Of a stretch of DNA of 64,000 bases, positions 51,697-60,719 are shown piece after piece. The stretch spans positions 381,158-445,157 of the forward strand of contig CAYWLG010000001.1 of the NCBI GenBank assembly GCA_964459385.1, read 5' to 3'. The notes beneath the pieces are model-generated. The model saw only the letters and a program-made list of their open reading frames with translations. It was not told the DNA's origin and did no database searches. The stretch comes from UBA6107 sp964459385 (lineage in GTDB: Bacteria > Chloroflexota > Anaerolineae > Anaerolineales > Anaerolineaceae). Numbering within the stretch: position 1 is the first letter of the stretch; each line of letters opens with the position of its first letter. Both the position numbers and the translations under genes were made by a program.

Positions 51697-52096
51697 TCAA
51701 AGCGCCAGGCCAGCCGATAAGCCGCATTCTGTGCCACAGACAGGTATGCTTGCGCACGGTGCCGGTGGCGAAGGTCATCTATCTTGTTCGAGGGTTACCC
51801 CTCGACTCCAGCAGCCTACCCGAGACTCAAGGAAAACGAGCCGCTTCCCGCCTTCCGAAGAAGGCTTTGCCTCTGCTTGGCTTTGCTCCCACTGGGGGTT
51901 ACCTGGCCGCTGCATTACTGCAAACGCCGGTGGTCTCTTAAACCACCATTTCACCCTTGCCCTTGCGGGCGGTATGTTTCTGTGGCCCGATCCGGCAGGT
52001 TACCCTGCCCCGGGGGTTACCCGGCAATGTGCTCTGTGGAGTACGGACTTTCCTCGAAGCGAATGATCGCTCCGCGACCTTCTGGCCGACCTGGCA
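51697..52096 (-). ncRNA. rnpB: RNase P RNA, bacterial type A
   Basis: Reverse strand. Universal signatures are readable: GAGGAAAGTCCG near the 5' end with CTCCACAGAGCA; AGGGTGAAATGGTGG...AGAGACCACCG in the middle; CAGAATGCGGCTTATCGG near the 3' end. GCCAGG at the 5' end pairs with CCTGGC at the 3' end to form P1, which fixes the borders to within a few bases. This RNA cuts 5' leaders from pre-tRNAs. Promoter upstream, bidirectional terminator downstream. Open frames in this region on + are by-products of the RNA sequence. Confidence 0.97.
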
Positions 52097-52101
52097 GTCT
52101 C

Positions 52102-52130
52102 ATAATACCTGCAATAAAGGCCTTCGTCAA
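52102..52130 (-). promoter_or_regulatory. rnpB: rnpB promoter
   Basis: On the reverse strand TTGACG (52130-52125), 17-base spacer, TATTAT (52107-52102), six bases before the RNA 5' end. Near-consensus. Confidence 0.9.
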
Positions 52131-52155
52131 TAATATTCCCGTACAGTGAAAAGCG

Positions 52156-52962
52156 TTATCTGGCGTGTTTTTCGAGAAATTCGAACAAGGCTTTGTGAAA
52201 AAACTCGGGGTTATCCAGGTTGGCTCCGTGCTGTGCATGGGGGATCACCACATACTGGCAATTGGGGTCGTGCGCCGCCCAAACAGGAGCGATCTTGCGA
52301 ATATTGCCGGTCACGTCACGGTCGCCCACCAGCAAAAGAAATGGCACAGGAATTTTGAAATCGGGTTCTGCACGCAAACAAAGGGTGGCTTCGGTCATGA
52401 TCTGCACGATCTCGGCGCGGGTGAGGTGAGAGCAGGTTTCTGCCATGGCAGCCTTGTCTTCAGGTTTGCTGTAGGTGACATTAACCATTTGTTTGATCAG
52501 GCTTTTATAGGGGTACCACTCAAAGAGCTTGCTGCCGTAACGCAAACTCCATTCTTCAAAACGGGTCATGGTCTGAAAATTCCAGGTACTATCAAGCACG
52601 ACCATTGATTTCACAATTCCCGGGTGACGAAAAATGAACTCTTGATGTAGATTGCCACCCAAGGAATGACCAATTAGGGTGATCTGATCTGCTTTGAGAG
52701 CTTTCAAAATAGCCAATAAGTCTTCTACTGCCGTTGAAAAATCGAAACGGCCGGGGCGAGATGCCCCGTGGCCTCTCATATCCCAGACCAGAACCCGGTA
52801 ACCCTTCTCAAGGGCCAGTTGGGGGGTATTGGTCCATTCCTGATGGTCGATCAGTGCACCATGCGTAAAAACCAGCAACGGAGCACTTTCTTCACCGGCC
52901 AGCCAATAATGGATGTCGCAATTTGGTGCTTTACAGATGAATTCCTTAAATGAATCATTCAT
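52156..52962 (-). CDS. Alpha/beta hydrolase
   Basis: 268 residues, alpha/beta hydrolase fold. Oxyanion region FTHGALIDH, nucleophile elbow GHSLGGN (Ser about 99), acidic residue in LLLVGDRDVTG and catalytic histidine in PHAQHGANLDNP. Cytoplasmic, no signal peptide. Substrate unknown; the closest textbook relatives are esterases and haloperoxidase-like hydrolases. Starts within the end of the TetR gene (8-base overlap), so the regulator very likely controls it. Confidence 0.9.
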   Translation of the reverse strand: MNDSFKEFICKAPNCDIHYWLAGEESAPLLVFTHGALIDHQEWTNTPQLALEKGYRVLVWDMRGHGASRPGRFDFSTAVEDLLAILKALKADQITLIGHSLGGNLHQEFIFRHPGIVKSMVVLDSTWNFQTMTRFEEWSLRYGSKLFEWYPYKSLIKQMVNVTYSKPEDKAAMAETCSHLTRAEIVQIMTEATLCLRAEPDFKIPVPFLLLVGDRDVTGNIRKIAPVWAAHDPNCQYVVIPHAQHGANLDNPEFFHKALFEFLEKHAR

Positions 52963-53647
52963 TTTGAACTTCTCCTTGATTTTGTTCCAGCATCAGATCG
53001 ATCATCTGAAAGAGCGCTGCTTTGGGCAGTTTCTGCTCGTTACCGTTTTTGGCAAACCCGCTTTGCACCAGAGCACTCATGGCCAAAACAGTTTCTTCGA
53101 GGGGAGGGGCTGAGTCCGCGGGCAGAATGCTGCTGATGCTCATAAACCCCAGCGCCAGCAGGCTGAAAACATAAGCGATCGCTTGGGCCGGTAGGTCGCT
53201 GCGGATCAAGCCGGCAGACTGGTACTGCTGGATGGCCTCCGTGCTCAGTGTAAGTCGCTGCGTGTAGCGATCTGGGTTTTGGCGTTTTACGAAATCACCC
53301 AAAATGCGTCCGTCGTGGGTGTAGAGGGCGGTGACGAGCGGGTTCCTTTGCATGGCCATCAGCGTGTGGGTATAAAGCCAGCTCAGGCTGCATCCTTCAG
53401 GCTCTGCTTCAATGCGCTGACGCAGGTCAAGGAGCATATTCTTCATTTCGTGTTCCAACAGGGCATCGAACAACTGCTCCTTGCCTGGCCACGTCAGGTA
53501 GAGGGCGCCTTTTGATACTCCGGCTTCAAGGGCGATGTCTTCCATCGTCGTTTTGTCGTAACCAGATTGAGCGATCAACTTAGCCGCAGCTTCCAGAATG
53601 CGCTGAGGACGTTCGATGCGTTTTTGTGAGAATCGGGTTGTTTTCAT
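52955..53647 (-). CDS. TetR-family transcriptional regulator
   Basis: 230 residues. N-terminal TetR helix-turn-helix: RILEAAAKLIAQSGYDKTTMEDIALEAGVSKGALYLTW (about 17-54), then a helical ligand domain with no known relative. The ATG at 53647 begins two bases from a perfect inverted repeat, leaving no room for a Shine-Dalgarno. The inverted repeat TTGACC half-site could be a -35 and the other half a weak -10, giving a leaderless, self-repressed transcript. Controls at least the overlapping hydrolase gene. Inducer unknown. Confidence 0.92.
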   Translation of the reverse strand: MKTTRFSQKRIERPQRILEAAAKLIAQSGYDKTTMEDIALEAGVSKGALYLTWPGKEQLFDALLEHEMKNMLLDLRQRIEAEPEGCSLSWLYTHTLMAMQRNPLVTALYTHDGRILGDFVKRQNPDRYTQRLTLSTEAIQQYQSAGLIRSDLPAQAIAYVFSLLALGFMSISSILPADSAPPLEETVLAMSALVQSGFAKNGNEQKLPKAALFQMIDLMLEQNQGEVQNE

Positions 53648-53648
53648 C

Positions 53649-53680
53649 TAATTGACCAAAAGTGAATTATTGGTCAATTA
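53649..53680. promoter_or_regulatory. TetR operator, perfect 11-bp inverted repeat
   Basis: TAATTGACCAA (53649-53659), ten-base spacer, TTGGTCAATTA (53670-53680). Exact arms, centred about 18 bases before the tetR-like ATG. Typical size and place for autoregulation. It also lies 160 bases before the GT2 gene on +, which may share control. Confidence 0.85.
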
Positions 53681-53838
53681 ATATCATCAATCAGTTATCT
53701 CGTCAATATCATAATTGTTTATTACTGGAAAAAAAGTAGAGCAAAGTTCAGACTTTAATCCGATTCTTATTTATGAGGTGTATATTCAAACGTTTTAGAG
53801 AGAAGATTTTATTACACGAGAGAAGTTATTGATGGCTT

Positions 53839-55332
53839 ATGTTAGCACTGAAAATTCTATATACTTGCTGCCTTGTTCTTTTGTTCATGTTCAGCATGAA
53901 CAGCCTGATTCTGAGCTTGCTTTATCTGATCAACCGTAAAAAGGTTTGGGGAGTACCCACTCCGCCCATGCAGCAGGAATGGCCTCAGGTGACCATTCAA
54001 TTGCCCACCTACAATGAACGCTACATGATCGAGCGCCTACTGCGGGCGGTCACCCATCTGGATTATCCAACCAATAAATTGCAAATACAGGTATTGGACG
54101 ATTCTACCGATTCAACTCGTGAGGTGATCGCCAGGGCCGTGCGCCACTACCAGAGCATAGGCGTGAACATTGAGTTGCTTCATCGCAATGACCGCAGTGG
54201 ATATAAAGCCGGGGCGCTTGCGGCAGGGCTGAACTCAGCCAGCGGAGAGTTTGTGGCGGTGTTCGATGCAGATTTTTTGCCTGAACATGACTGGTTAAGA
54301 AAAGTAGTGCCCTTCTTTCAGGATGAGAAAGTGGCTTTTGTTCAGACACGCTGGGGGCATCTCAATCGTAGCTACAACTTAATCACACGTCTTATCAGTA
54401 TGGCATTGGATGCTCACTTTGTGATCGAGCAGACGGCCCGTGCCGGGTCAGGGTTGCTCATGTCGTTCAATGGCACGGCAGGAATGTGGCGTGTGAAGGC
54501 CATTGAGTCGGCCGGGGGCTGGCAGGGGGACACGCTCACTGAAGACATTGATCTTAGTTTTCGTACCCAGTTTGCCGGTTGGAAATACGTCTATGCCCCC
54601 GATGTAGTGGTGATGTCGGAACTGCCGGCACAGATGGATGCCTTTAAGAAACAGCAGGTGCGTTGGGTAAAGGGCAACATGCAGGTGACCCGCAAGTTAA
54701 TGGGCAAGCTGCTGCGGGCTAATATTCCCTTTGGGGCGAAGGTGATGGGAGTAATCCACTTGCTCATGCTCTTCATGCCTTATCCGGCCACAGTGCTGAC
54801 CATGCTGCTTACCTTTCCGATTTCTTTGCTGGCGCCGAAATTCCTCACTTTGTTCGGTTGGACGATGCTGGGCTCCTTTGGGCCAGTGGTGCTCTATAGC
54901 CTGGCTCAAACTGAATTCAACCCGAATCTGTTGAAACGGATTTTCACTTTGCCATTTTTGACCCTGATCGGTATTGGCATTTCGGTGAACTGCACCTGGG
55001 GAATTTTGAGCGGATTTTCGTCGCAGAGTGGTGTGTTTGAACGCACCCCCAAGTACAATTTGACCGATTCACACATTAGCTGGGCGAGCAATTCTTATTC
55101 ACTGCCTATTTCGCCGATCACCGCCGCCGAATTGCTGATGGGCGTGTACATCCTGGCTTCTTCACTTTATCTTTATCGAGTGCATGGGTTTGGTTTTCCC
55201 TATTGGCAGGTCGTCTCAGCCTCGGCATACTTTCTGGTAGCAGCCGCCAGTCTGTGGCAATCAGCGCAACGCATGGTTTTGATCGCAAAAGAGAAGCAGA
55301 AGTTGGCCCACTCAGATGGACTCACAAATTAA
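53839..55332 (+). CDS. Cellulose-synthase-like family 2 glycosyltransferase
   Basis: 497 residues, processive GT2. One N-terminal TM helix (about 5-28), then a GT-A domain: PTYNERYMIERLL, LDDSTDSTRE (first Asp), VFDADFLPE (second Asp), TEDIDLSFRTQ (catalytic base) and QQVRW (about 272), giving the D,D,D,QxxRW set of CesA/CslA enzymes. Four or five C-terminal TM helices follow (about 300-480). It resembles glucomannan synthase-like and glucosyltransferases that make beta-glycans or glycolipids. No BcsB or PilZ partner nearby. Start ATG at 53839 has a distant GAGAGAAG. Terminator follows. Confidence 0.9.
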   Translation: MLALKILYTCCLVLLFMFSMNSLILSLLYLINRKKVWGVPTPPMQQEWPQVTIQLPTYNERYMIERLLRAVTHLDYPTNKLQIQVLDDSTDSTREVIARAVRHYQSIGVNIELLHRNDRSGYKAGALAAGLNSASGEFVAVFDADFLPEHDWLRKVVPFFQDEKVAFVQTRWGHLNRSYNLITRLISMALDAHFVIEQTARAGSGLLMSFNGTAGMWRVKAIESAGGWQGDTLTEDIDLSFRTQFAGWKYVYAPDVVVMSELPAQMDAFKKQQVRWVKGNMQVTRKLMGKLLRANIPFGAKVMGVIHLLMLFMPYPATVLTMLLTFPISLLAPKFLTLFGWTMLGSFGPVVLYSLAQTEFNPNLLKRIFTLPFLTLIGIGISVNCTWGILSGFSSQSGVFERTPKYNLTDSHISWASNSYSLPISPITAAELLMGVYILASSLYLYRVHGFGFPYWQVVSASAYFLVAAASLWQSAQRMVLIAKEKQKLAHSDGLTN

Positions 55333-55339
55333 CCTCACT

Positions 55340-55366
55340 GGCGGAGAAATTGATCTCCGCCTTTTT
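55340..55366 (+). terminator. Intrinsic terminator
   Basis: GGCGGAGA (55340-55347), loop AATTGA, TCTCCGCC (55354-55361), then TTTTT. After the GT2 gene. Confidence 0.92.
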
Positions 55367-55472
55367 GTTTTTCGTCTATAATGGGTAAAGTGGTAAATTT
55401 GGATCTGTCTATTTGGCAGGCGAGACCATTCGATGCGATCGCAGCCATTAAAATCTCAAATGCGAGGGACTT

Positions 55473-56231
55473 ATGCGAAAACCATTAGTTGCAGGCAATT
55501 GGAAGATGAACAAGACCGTGGAGCAGGCGAGCGCGCTCGTGCAGGAAATGTTACCGGGTCTTAAAGAGATTGGCGAAGTGGAACGGGTGATTTGCCCCCC
55601 GTTTACTTCTTTACCCGCTTTATCTGAAATGTTGGCCGGGACGGGCATAGGGCTGGGAGCCCAGAACCTGCACTGGGAAGCCTCTGGGGCTTACACGGGG
55701 GAACTTTCCGCGCAGATGGTTAAGGAATTCTGCCAGTATGTGATCATCGGCCACTCTGAGCGCCGCGCTTATTTTGCCGAGACCGACGAGACGGTCAACA
55801 AAAAGCTAAAAGCCGCATTGGCAATTGGCCTGACCCCCATCGTTTGCATCGGCGAGACGTTGTCAGAATATGAAGCCGGCACCACCCAGGCAGTTGTTTC
55901 CCATCAGGTAAAAGAAGGTTTCAAAGAGATCGATCCGGCCATCGCATCAAAGATCGTTGTGGCCTACGAACCTATCTGGGCCATCGGCACCGGCAAAGCG
56001 GCCACATCAGCAGGCGCCAACGCCGTGCTGGCAGATTCGATCCGTCCGGCCCTGGCCGAGTTGTGGGGTTCGTCTGTTGCCCAGGAAGTGCGCATCCTTT
56101 ACGGTGGCTCGGTTAACGCCGCCAATGCCGCTGAATACTTCAAGATGTCAGATATCGACGGTGCTTTGGTGGGTGGGGCCAGCCTGAAACCGGTCGATTT
56201 CATACAGATCACCGCAGCAGCCAGACCATAA
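55473..56231 (+). CDS. tpiA: Triosephosphate isomerase
   Basis: 252 residues, complete TIM barrel. GNWKMN (catalytic Lys), IIGHSERR (catalytic His95-type), AYEPIWAIGTGK (catalytic Glu and loop 6) and LYGGSVNAAN, GALVGGASL for phosphate binding. Interconverts DHAP and glyceraldehyde-3-P. TATAAT at 55377-55382 and GAGGGA before the ATG. Single gene with its own terminator. The glycolytic enzyme enolase is 5 kb further on. Confidence 0.98.
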   Translation: MRKPLVAGNWKMNKTVEQASALVQEMLPGLKEIGEVERVICPPFTSLPALSEMLAGTGIGLGAQNLHWEASGAYTGELSAQMVKEFCQYVIIGHSERRAYFAETDETVNKKLKAALAIGLTPIVCIGETLSEYEAGTTQAVVSHQVKEGFKEIDPAIASKIVVAYEPIWAIGTGKAATSAGANAVLADSIRPALAELWGSSVAQEVRILYGGSVNAANAAEYFKMSDIDGALVGGASLKPVDFIQITAAARP

Positions 56232-56249
56232 TTCATTTCGAAACACAAT

Positions 56250-56277
56250 AAAGCCCTGGAAAATCTCCAGGGCTTTT
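56250..56277. terminator. Bidirectional terminator tpiA / upp
   Basis: AAAGCCCTGGA (56250-56260) with TCCAGGGCTTT (56266-56276), short loop; Ts on both strands. Serves tpiA and the convergent upp. Confidence 0.92.
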
Positions 56278-56293
56278 TCGTCGCATTCGATTG

Positions 56294-56920
56294 CTATGCA
56301 GTGCCAAACTGGCGGTCGCCTGCATCTCCCAGGCCGGGCACAATGTAGCCGTGTTCGTTCAGATGATCATCAATCGCTGCCAGGTGGATGGGAACATCCG
56401 GGCACAGCTTGTTCATCAGCTCGATCCCTTCGGGGGCCCCGATGAGGCCGACGAACTTGATGCGTTTTACGCCCCAGCGTTTGAGCACTTCCACAGTGGC
56501 TGTGGCCGAACCGCCCGTGGCCAGCATGGGATCGAGGATCAGGCACATCGAAACGGTGGGTTCGGTGGGCAGCTTGTTGTAATATTCGACCGGTTTGAGG
56601 GTGTTCTCGTCACGGTAAAGGCCGATGTGCCAGACCTCACATCCGGGCACGAGTTCCCAAAAGCCTTCCACCATGCCCAGACCGGCACGCAGAATGGGCA
56701 CCAGACCGATCCTGTCTTTAAGAGTAGAACCGACTGTTTTGGCAATGGGGGTTTGCACTTCAGTCGGTTCCAGTAACATATCGGCGGTGGCTTCGTAAGC
56801 CAGAAGGATGGCGATCTCACGAACGAGTTCGCGAAACTTGCGTGGATCGGTTTCCACATCTCTTAATTTCGCCAGTTTATGCTGAATAAGCGGGTGGTTG
56901 GAAGTAAAGACGTTTTGCAT
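56294..56920 (-). CDS. upp: Uracil phosphoribosyltransferase
   Basis: 208 residues. PRPP loop LILDPMLATGGSA (about 128-140), uracil-binding VGLIGAPEGIE and C-terminal YIVPGLGDAGDRQFGT. Makes UMP from uracil and PRPP, pairing with udk in pyrimidine salvage. Strong AAGGAG ribosome site; TATAAT on this strand at 56949-56944. Divergent from ruvB, with the two promoters back to back. Confidence 0.97.
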   Translation of the reverse strand: MQNVFTSNHPLIQHKLAKLRDVETDPRKFRELVREIAILLAYEATADMLLEPTEVQTPIAKTVGSTLKDRIGLVPILRAGLGMVEGFWELVPGCEVWHIGLYRDENTLKPVEYYNKLPTEPTVSMCLILDPMLATGGSATATVEVLKRWGVKRIKFVGLIGAPEGIELMNKLCPDVPIHLAAIDDHLNEHGYIVPGLGDAGDRQFGTA

Positions 56921-57050
56921 AAGTGCTCCTTGAGATTTTGACTATTATAGCGTGATTATGACAATGTGCAACGGTGAATTTCCTCTTTTCTTCATTTGTC
57001 GTTGTTTCATGAAATTCCGTTCTCACTTACTTGCGGGTATAATGGTGTGC

Positions 57051-58082
57051 ATGGCAAATGAAAGTGAGCGCATCACCGACCCTGAAATGCGGCCCGATGA
57101 TCGGATGGACCAATCCATCCGCCCCAGCACCCTCAAAGAGCTGATCGGGCAGGACCAGGTCAAAGAAAATCTCGAAATCCTCATTGCCGCTGCCCGACAG
57201 CGCAATGAATCCCTCGATCATGTGCTCTTTTATGGCCCTCCCGGTCTGGGCAAGACCACACTGGCCTACCTGCTGGCCAATGAGATGGGGGTGAACATCA
57301 AGATCACCTCCGGCCCGGCCATTGAGCGCACCGGTGATCTGGCCGCCATCCTCACCAATCTGCGTGCCGGCGACATTCTCTTTATTGATGAAATTCACCG
57401 CCTCGGCCGCGCCGTAGAAGAAGTGCTTTATCCGGCCATGGAAGATTACGCGCTGGATATCATCATCGGCAAAGGCCCGGCAGCCCGGTCCATTCGCTTG
57501 AAATTGCCTAAATTTACCGTCATTGGCGCCACCACCCGTTTGGCATTGGTAACTTCCCCATTGCGCGCCCGTTTTGGCGCGGTTTATCGCCTGGATTATT
57601 ATGACCAGCCCGCCATGCAACAGATCGTGCAGCGAGCGGCTGGGTTGTTGAGCGTGGAAACCGAGCTGGAAGGCGTGGCCGAGATCGCCAGGCGTGCGCG
57701 CGGTACCCCGCGTGTGGCGCTGCGCTTACTGCGCCGGGTGCGCGATTATTCGCAGGTGCGTTCCAGTGGCAAGATCGATTTTGACTGTGCCTGTGAGGCG
57801 CTCAATTTGTTGGCAGTGGATAAGCTGGGGCTGGATGATGTGGATCGCCGTGTCTTGGTGACCATCATTGATAAATACAGCGGCGGCCCGGTGGGGCTGG
57901 CCACGATCGCGGCTTCGATCAGTGAAGAGCCCGACACCATCATGGACGTGGTGGAGCCCTATCTGCTGCAGCTCGGTTTTATTGATCGTACCCCACAGGG
58001 GCGTGTTGCCACCCAAAAAGCCTATGAGCACCTGGGCAAGAAGTACGTTTCGCAAGAAAAGCAACCCCGTCTGATCGAGTAA
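57051..58082 (+). CDS. ruvB: Holliday junction branch migration helicase RuvB
   Basis: 343 residues from the ATG at 57051. AAA+ motor: RPSTLKELIGQDQ, Walker A GPPGLGKTTLA (about 59-69), Walker B ILFIDEIHRLG, GATTRLALVTSPLRARF (sensor 1/arginine region) and the winged-helix C-terminus. Drives branch migration with RuvA. Upstream in-frame ATGs (56952, 57009, 57042) are rejected: RuvB begins here, and TATAAT at 57038-57043 sits seven bases before this ATG, suggesting a leaderless mRNA with no ribosome site. Nearby ruvA and ruvC are absent. Confidence 0.96.
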   Translation: MANESERITDPEMRPDDRMDQSIRPSTLKELIGQDQVKENLEILIAAARQRNESLDHVLFYGPPGLGKTTLAYLLANEMGVNIKITSGPAIERTGDLAAILTNLRAGDILFIDEIHRLGRAVEEVLYPAMEDYALDIIIGKGPAARSIRLKLPKFTVIGATTRLALVTSPLRARFGAVYRLDYYDQPAMQQIVQRAAGLLSVETELEGVAEIARRARGTPRVALRLLRRVRDYSQVRSSGKIDFDCACEALNLLAVDKLGLDDVDRRVLVTIIDKYSGGPVGLATIAASISEEPDTIMDVVEPYLLQLGFIDRTPQGRVATQKAYEHLGKKYVSQEKQPRLIE

Positions 58083-58086
58083 ACAC

Positions 58087-59112
58087 ATGCAAACATCCGA
58101 TTTTCATTACTACCTGCCGCCTGAGCGCATCGCCCAGACGCCAATAGAACCCCGCCACAATTCGCGTTTGATGGTGCTGCACCGGGATAGCTATGAGCTG
58201 GAAGATGCCATCTTCAAAGAGATCGGCAACTATCTGCACCCCGGCGATCTGTTGGTGATCAATCAAACCCGGGTCATTCCGGCGCGCATTTTTGCGCATA
58301 AGCCCAGCGGCGGCAAAGTGGAATTGTTGCTGCTCAAACGCCTCAGCCCCGACAGCTGGGAAGTGTTGGTGGGCGGCAAGAAGATGCTGGTGGGTGCCAC
58401 AGCCTTGATCGAAGGCGGCCCGCAGGCCGAGGTGATCGAAGTGCTGGAAGGCAGCCACCGCGTGGTTCGTTTTTCGGCACCCCTGGAAGGGCTGCTCCCC
58501 AATGTGGGCGAGATGCCACTGCCCCCTTATATTCACGAAAAGCTTCGCGACCCCGAGCGTTACCAGACCGTGTATTCAGATGCTGCTCAGAGCGGTTCAG
58601 CAGCGGCCCCAACGGCCGGGCTGCACTTCACCCCTGAGCTGATGACCACCCTTGAAGCACAGGGCATCCGTTTTGCCCGGGTCACTCTGCATGTTGGGCT
58701 GGATACTTTTGCCCCGGTGACCGAAGAGGACCCCACCACCCATCAAATTCATTCGGAATGGTGCGAGGTCATCCCTGAAACGGCCGCGTTGATCAACGAA
58801 ACGCACCAAAAGGGTGGCCGTGTCATCGCCGTGGGCACCACCAGCGTGCGCACGCTCGAATCCTGCGCCCGTGCCAGCGGCAAAGCGCGCACGGCTGCGC
58901 CCATCAGTGGGCCGACCGACCTTTTTATTTTACCGGGTTTTGAGTTTCAACTGGTCGATGCCATGATCACAAATTTTCATTTGCCAGAATCCACCCTGAT
59001 CATGCTGGTGAGTGCTTTTGTGGGCCGTGAGAAGGTCTTGGCGGCCTATAACGAAGCGGTCAGGCGAAAGTACCGCTTTTACTCTTTTGGCGACGCTATG
59101 CTGATCCTGTGA
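58087..59112 (+). CDS. queA: tRNA preQ1 S-adenosylmethionine ribosyltransferase-isomerase
   Basis: 341 residues. QueA N-terminus FHYYLPPERIAQTPIEPRHNSRLMVL is typical; later NQTRVIPARI, GEMPLPPYI, AAPTAGLHFT, LHVGLDTFAPV and HQIHSEW. Builds the epoxycyclopentane ring of epoxyqueuosine at tRNA position 34 from SAM. Starts four bases after ruvB, a gene order (ruvB-queA) known in many bacteria. No strong ribosome site, so coupled to ruvB translation. Confidence 0.96.
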   Translation: MQTSDFHYYLPPERIAQTPIEPRHNSRLMVLHRDSYELEDAIFKEIGNYLHPGDLLVINQTRVIPARIFAHKPSGGKVELLLLKRLSPDSWEVLVGGKKMLVGATALIEGGPQAEVIEVLEGSHRVVRFSAPLEGLLPNVGEMPLPPYIHEKLRDPERYQTVYSDAAQSGSAAAPTAGLHFTPELMTTLEAQGIRFARVTLHVGLDTFAPVTEEDPTTHQIHSEWCEVIPETAALINETHQKGGRVIAVGTTSVRTLESCARASGKARTAAPISGPTDLFILPGFEFQLVDAMITNFHLPESTLIMLVSAFVGREKVLAAYNEAVRRKYRFYSFGDAMLIL

Positions 59113-59807
59113 TGATGACACCTGCATCTCCCCAATCCCTCCAAGAAGTTGAAGCACAGGTCGTTGCCTGCCGGCTCTGTCCACGGCTGGTCGAATATCG
59201 CGAAGAAGTGGCGCGTGTCAAAAGGCGCGCTTACCGCGACGAAATTTATTGGGGCAAGCCGGTGCCGGGTTTTGGTGACCCTGAGGCGCGTGTTTTGATC
59301 GTGGGGCTGGCGCCGGGGGCACATGGTTCCAACCGCACTGGACGCATGTTCACTGGGGACGATTCAGGAAAATTTCTCTTTAGCGCGCTTTACCAGGCTG
59401 GTTTTGCCAACCAACCCACGGGGTTGAACCGTGAGGACGGATTGCAGCTCAAAGATATTTTCATTACCGCGGTGGGTCGCTGTGCCCCGCCGGATAACAA
59501 GCCCTTGCCCTCTGAACTGGCCAACTGCCGCCCTTATTTGCTGGCCGAATTGGACTTGCTGCCTCGACTGCAAGGGGTCGTGGCATTGGGCAAGATTGCC
59601 TATGATATCTGCGCTGCGGTGCTAAAAGAACGTGGGGATGTGCTGGAAAAGGTAAATTTCGGCCACGGCGCTTTTTCTGCTTCAATAAACGATTCACTGT
59701 GGCTTCTGGGCTCCTATCATCCCAGCCGCCAGAACACCCAGACGGGCAAGCTGACTGCTGAAATGTTCGCTACGATCTGGCAAAAAGCTCACGAACTTCT
59801 CAAATAA
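59112..59807 (+). CDS. Uracil-DNA glycosylase, family 5 (UDGb)
   Basis: 231 residues. The ATG at 59112 shares one base with the queA stop (TGATG); a GTG one codon earlier is less likely. Motif A VGLAPGAHGSNRTGR (about 72-86), with MFTGDDSG, and motif B HPSRQNTQTG (about 204) are those of family 5, which lacks the usual polar catalytic residue of motif A and removes uracil, hypoxanthine and related bases. Four cysteines for a 4Fe-4S cluster: CRLC near the N-terminus, GRC and NC in the middle (about 130-150). Base-excision repair next to ruvB is fitting. Confidence 0.93.
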   Translation: MMTPASPQSLQEVEAQVVACRLCPRLVEYREEVARVKRRAYRDEIYWGKPVPGFGDPEARVLIVGLAPGAHGSNRTGRMFTGDDSGKFLFSALYQAGFANQPTGLNREDGLQLKDIFITAVGRCAPPDNKPLPSELANCRPYLLAELDLLPRLQGVVALGKIAYDICAAVLKERGDVLEKVNFGHGAFSASINDSLWLLGSYHPSRQNTQTGKLTAEMFATIWQKAHELLK

Positions 59808-59885
59808 TAGAGTTGTATAAGCTTGATCATTGGCTGGGTTGAAAATGCTTCACAGTCAGATTAAACTTTGCCTTGAGGTGATCCA

Positions 59886-60626
59886 ATGAAACTTGGGCAA
59901 AAAATTCTATTGAGTCTGCTTTTTGTCGTGCTCTTACTTTCTGCCGGATTTGTGATCTGGGGGGAGACTCCCGCAGCCCCGATGCCTGAAGCGCTGGCTG
60001 CATTGAACTCAGATACGCAGGTGATAGTAAAGACGGGAGATTGGCTGGAATTTACTCCGGCAGAGGGTGAGGCCCAAACCGGGTTCATTTTCTATCCTGG
60101 TGGGCGGGTAGATTACCGTGCTTATGCGCCAATGGCCCATCAATTGGCGGCACAGGGTTTTCTGGTACTTATCCCACGCATGCCCCTTAACCTGGCTGTA
60201 TTTGGCATTGACAAGGCCTCGGAGGGGATTGCGCTGGCGCCAATCGTCAAGCACTGGGTGATAGGCGGTCATTCTCTGGGTGGGTCTATGGCGGCAAATT
60301 TTCTTTTCAATCATCCAGATCAATTTGAAGGGCTGGTATTTCTGGCTTCTTATCCTGCCAGCAGCGACGATCTGAGCACATATGCCGGGCAAGTGCTGTC
60401 AATTTCAGGTTCATTGGATGGATTGGCTACACCGGCGAAGATCGCTGCTTCACATGCTTTGCTGCCGCAGGACACGAAATTTATTGAGATCAATGGTGGT
60501 AATCATGCGTATTTTGGTTGGTATGGCGATCAAGCTGGTGATAATATAGCCAGCATCAGTCGGGATGATCAACAGAAGATCGTGGTAGAAAGCGTCACTG
60601 AATTGTTGGCCAACCTGGCTGAATGA
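59886..60626 (+). CDS. Membrane-anchored alpha/beta hydrolase
   Basis: 246 residues. N-terminal signal anchor (about 5-27), then an exported alpha/beta hydrolase: FIFYPGGRVDYRAYA, PRMPLNLAVFG, nucleophile IGGHSLGGSMAA (Ser about 134), ISGSLDGLAT (Asp) and GGNHAYFGWYG (His). It matches the short dienelactone-hydrolase-like alpha/beta proteins found in Gram-positives and Chloroflexota. Start codon has a GAGGTGATCC ribosome site. Stands alone, with a bidirectional terminator downstream. Substrate unknown. Confidence 0.88.
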   Translation: MKLGQKILLSLLFVVLLLSAGFVIWGETPAAPMPEALAALNSDTQVIVKTGDWLEFTPAEGEAQTGFIFYPGGRVDYRAYAPMAHQLAAQGFLVLIPRMPLNLAVFGIDKASEGIALAPIVKHWVIGGHSLGGSMAANFLFNHPDQFEGLVFLASYPASSDDLSTYAGQVLSISGSLDGLATPAKIAASHALLPQDTKFIEINGGNHAYFGWYGDQAGDNIASISRDDQQKIVVESVTELLANLAE

Positions 60627-60660
60627 TCAAATAAAAAAAGGACACAGAGAATTGGTCAGT

Positions 60661-60699
60661 TAAAAAATAAAGCATCCACATATTTGTGGATGCTTTATT
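60661..60699. terminator. Bidirectional terminator before eno
   Basis: Perfect 15-bp stem AATAAAGCATCCACA (60666-60680)/TGTGGATGCTTTATT (60685-60699) with a four-base loop TATT and T-runs on the reverse strand. Ends eno and the hydrolase gene. Confidence 0.92.
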
Positions 60700-60719
60700 C
60701 GTTTACAGTTTAGATAAAA

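Noticed and set aside
51681..52149. Three overlapping + strand frames after manA
   Set aside because: Antisense to RNase P RNA; they are by-products of its GC-rich sequence.
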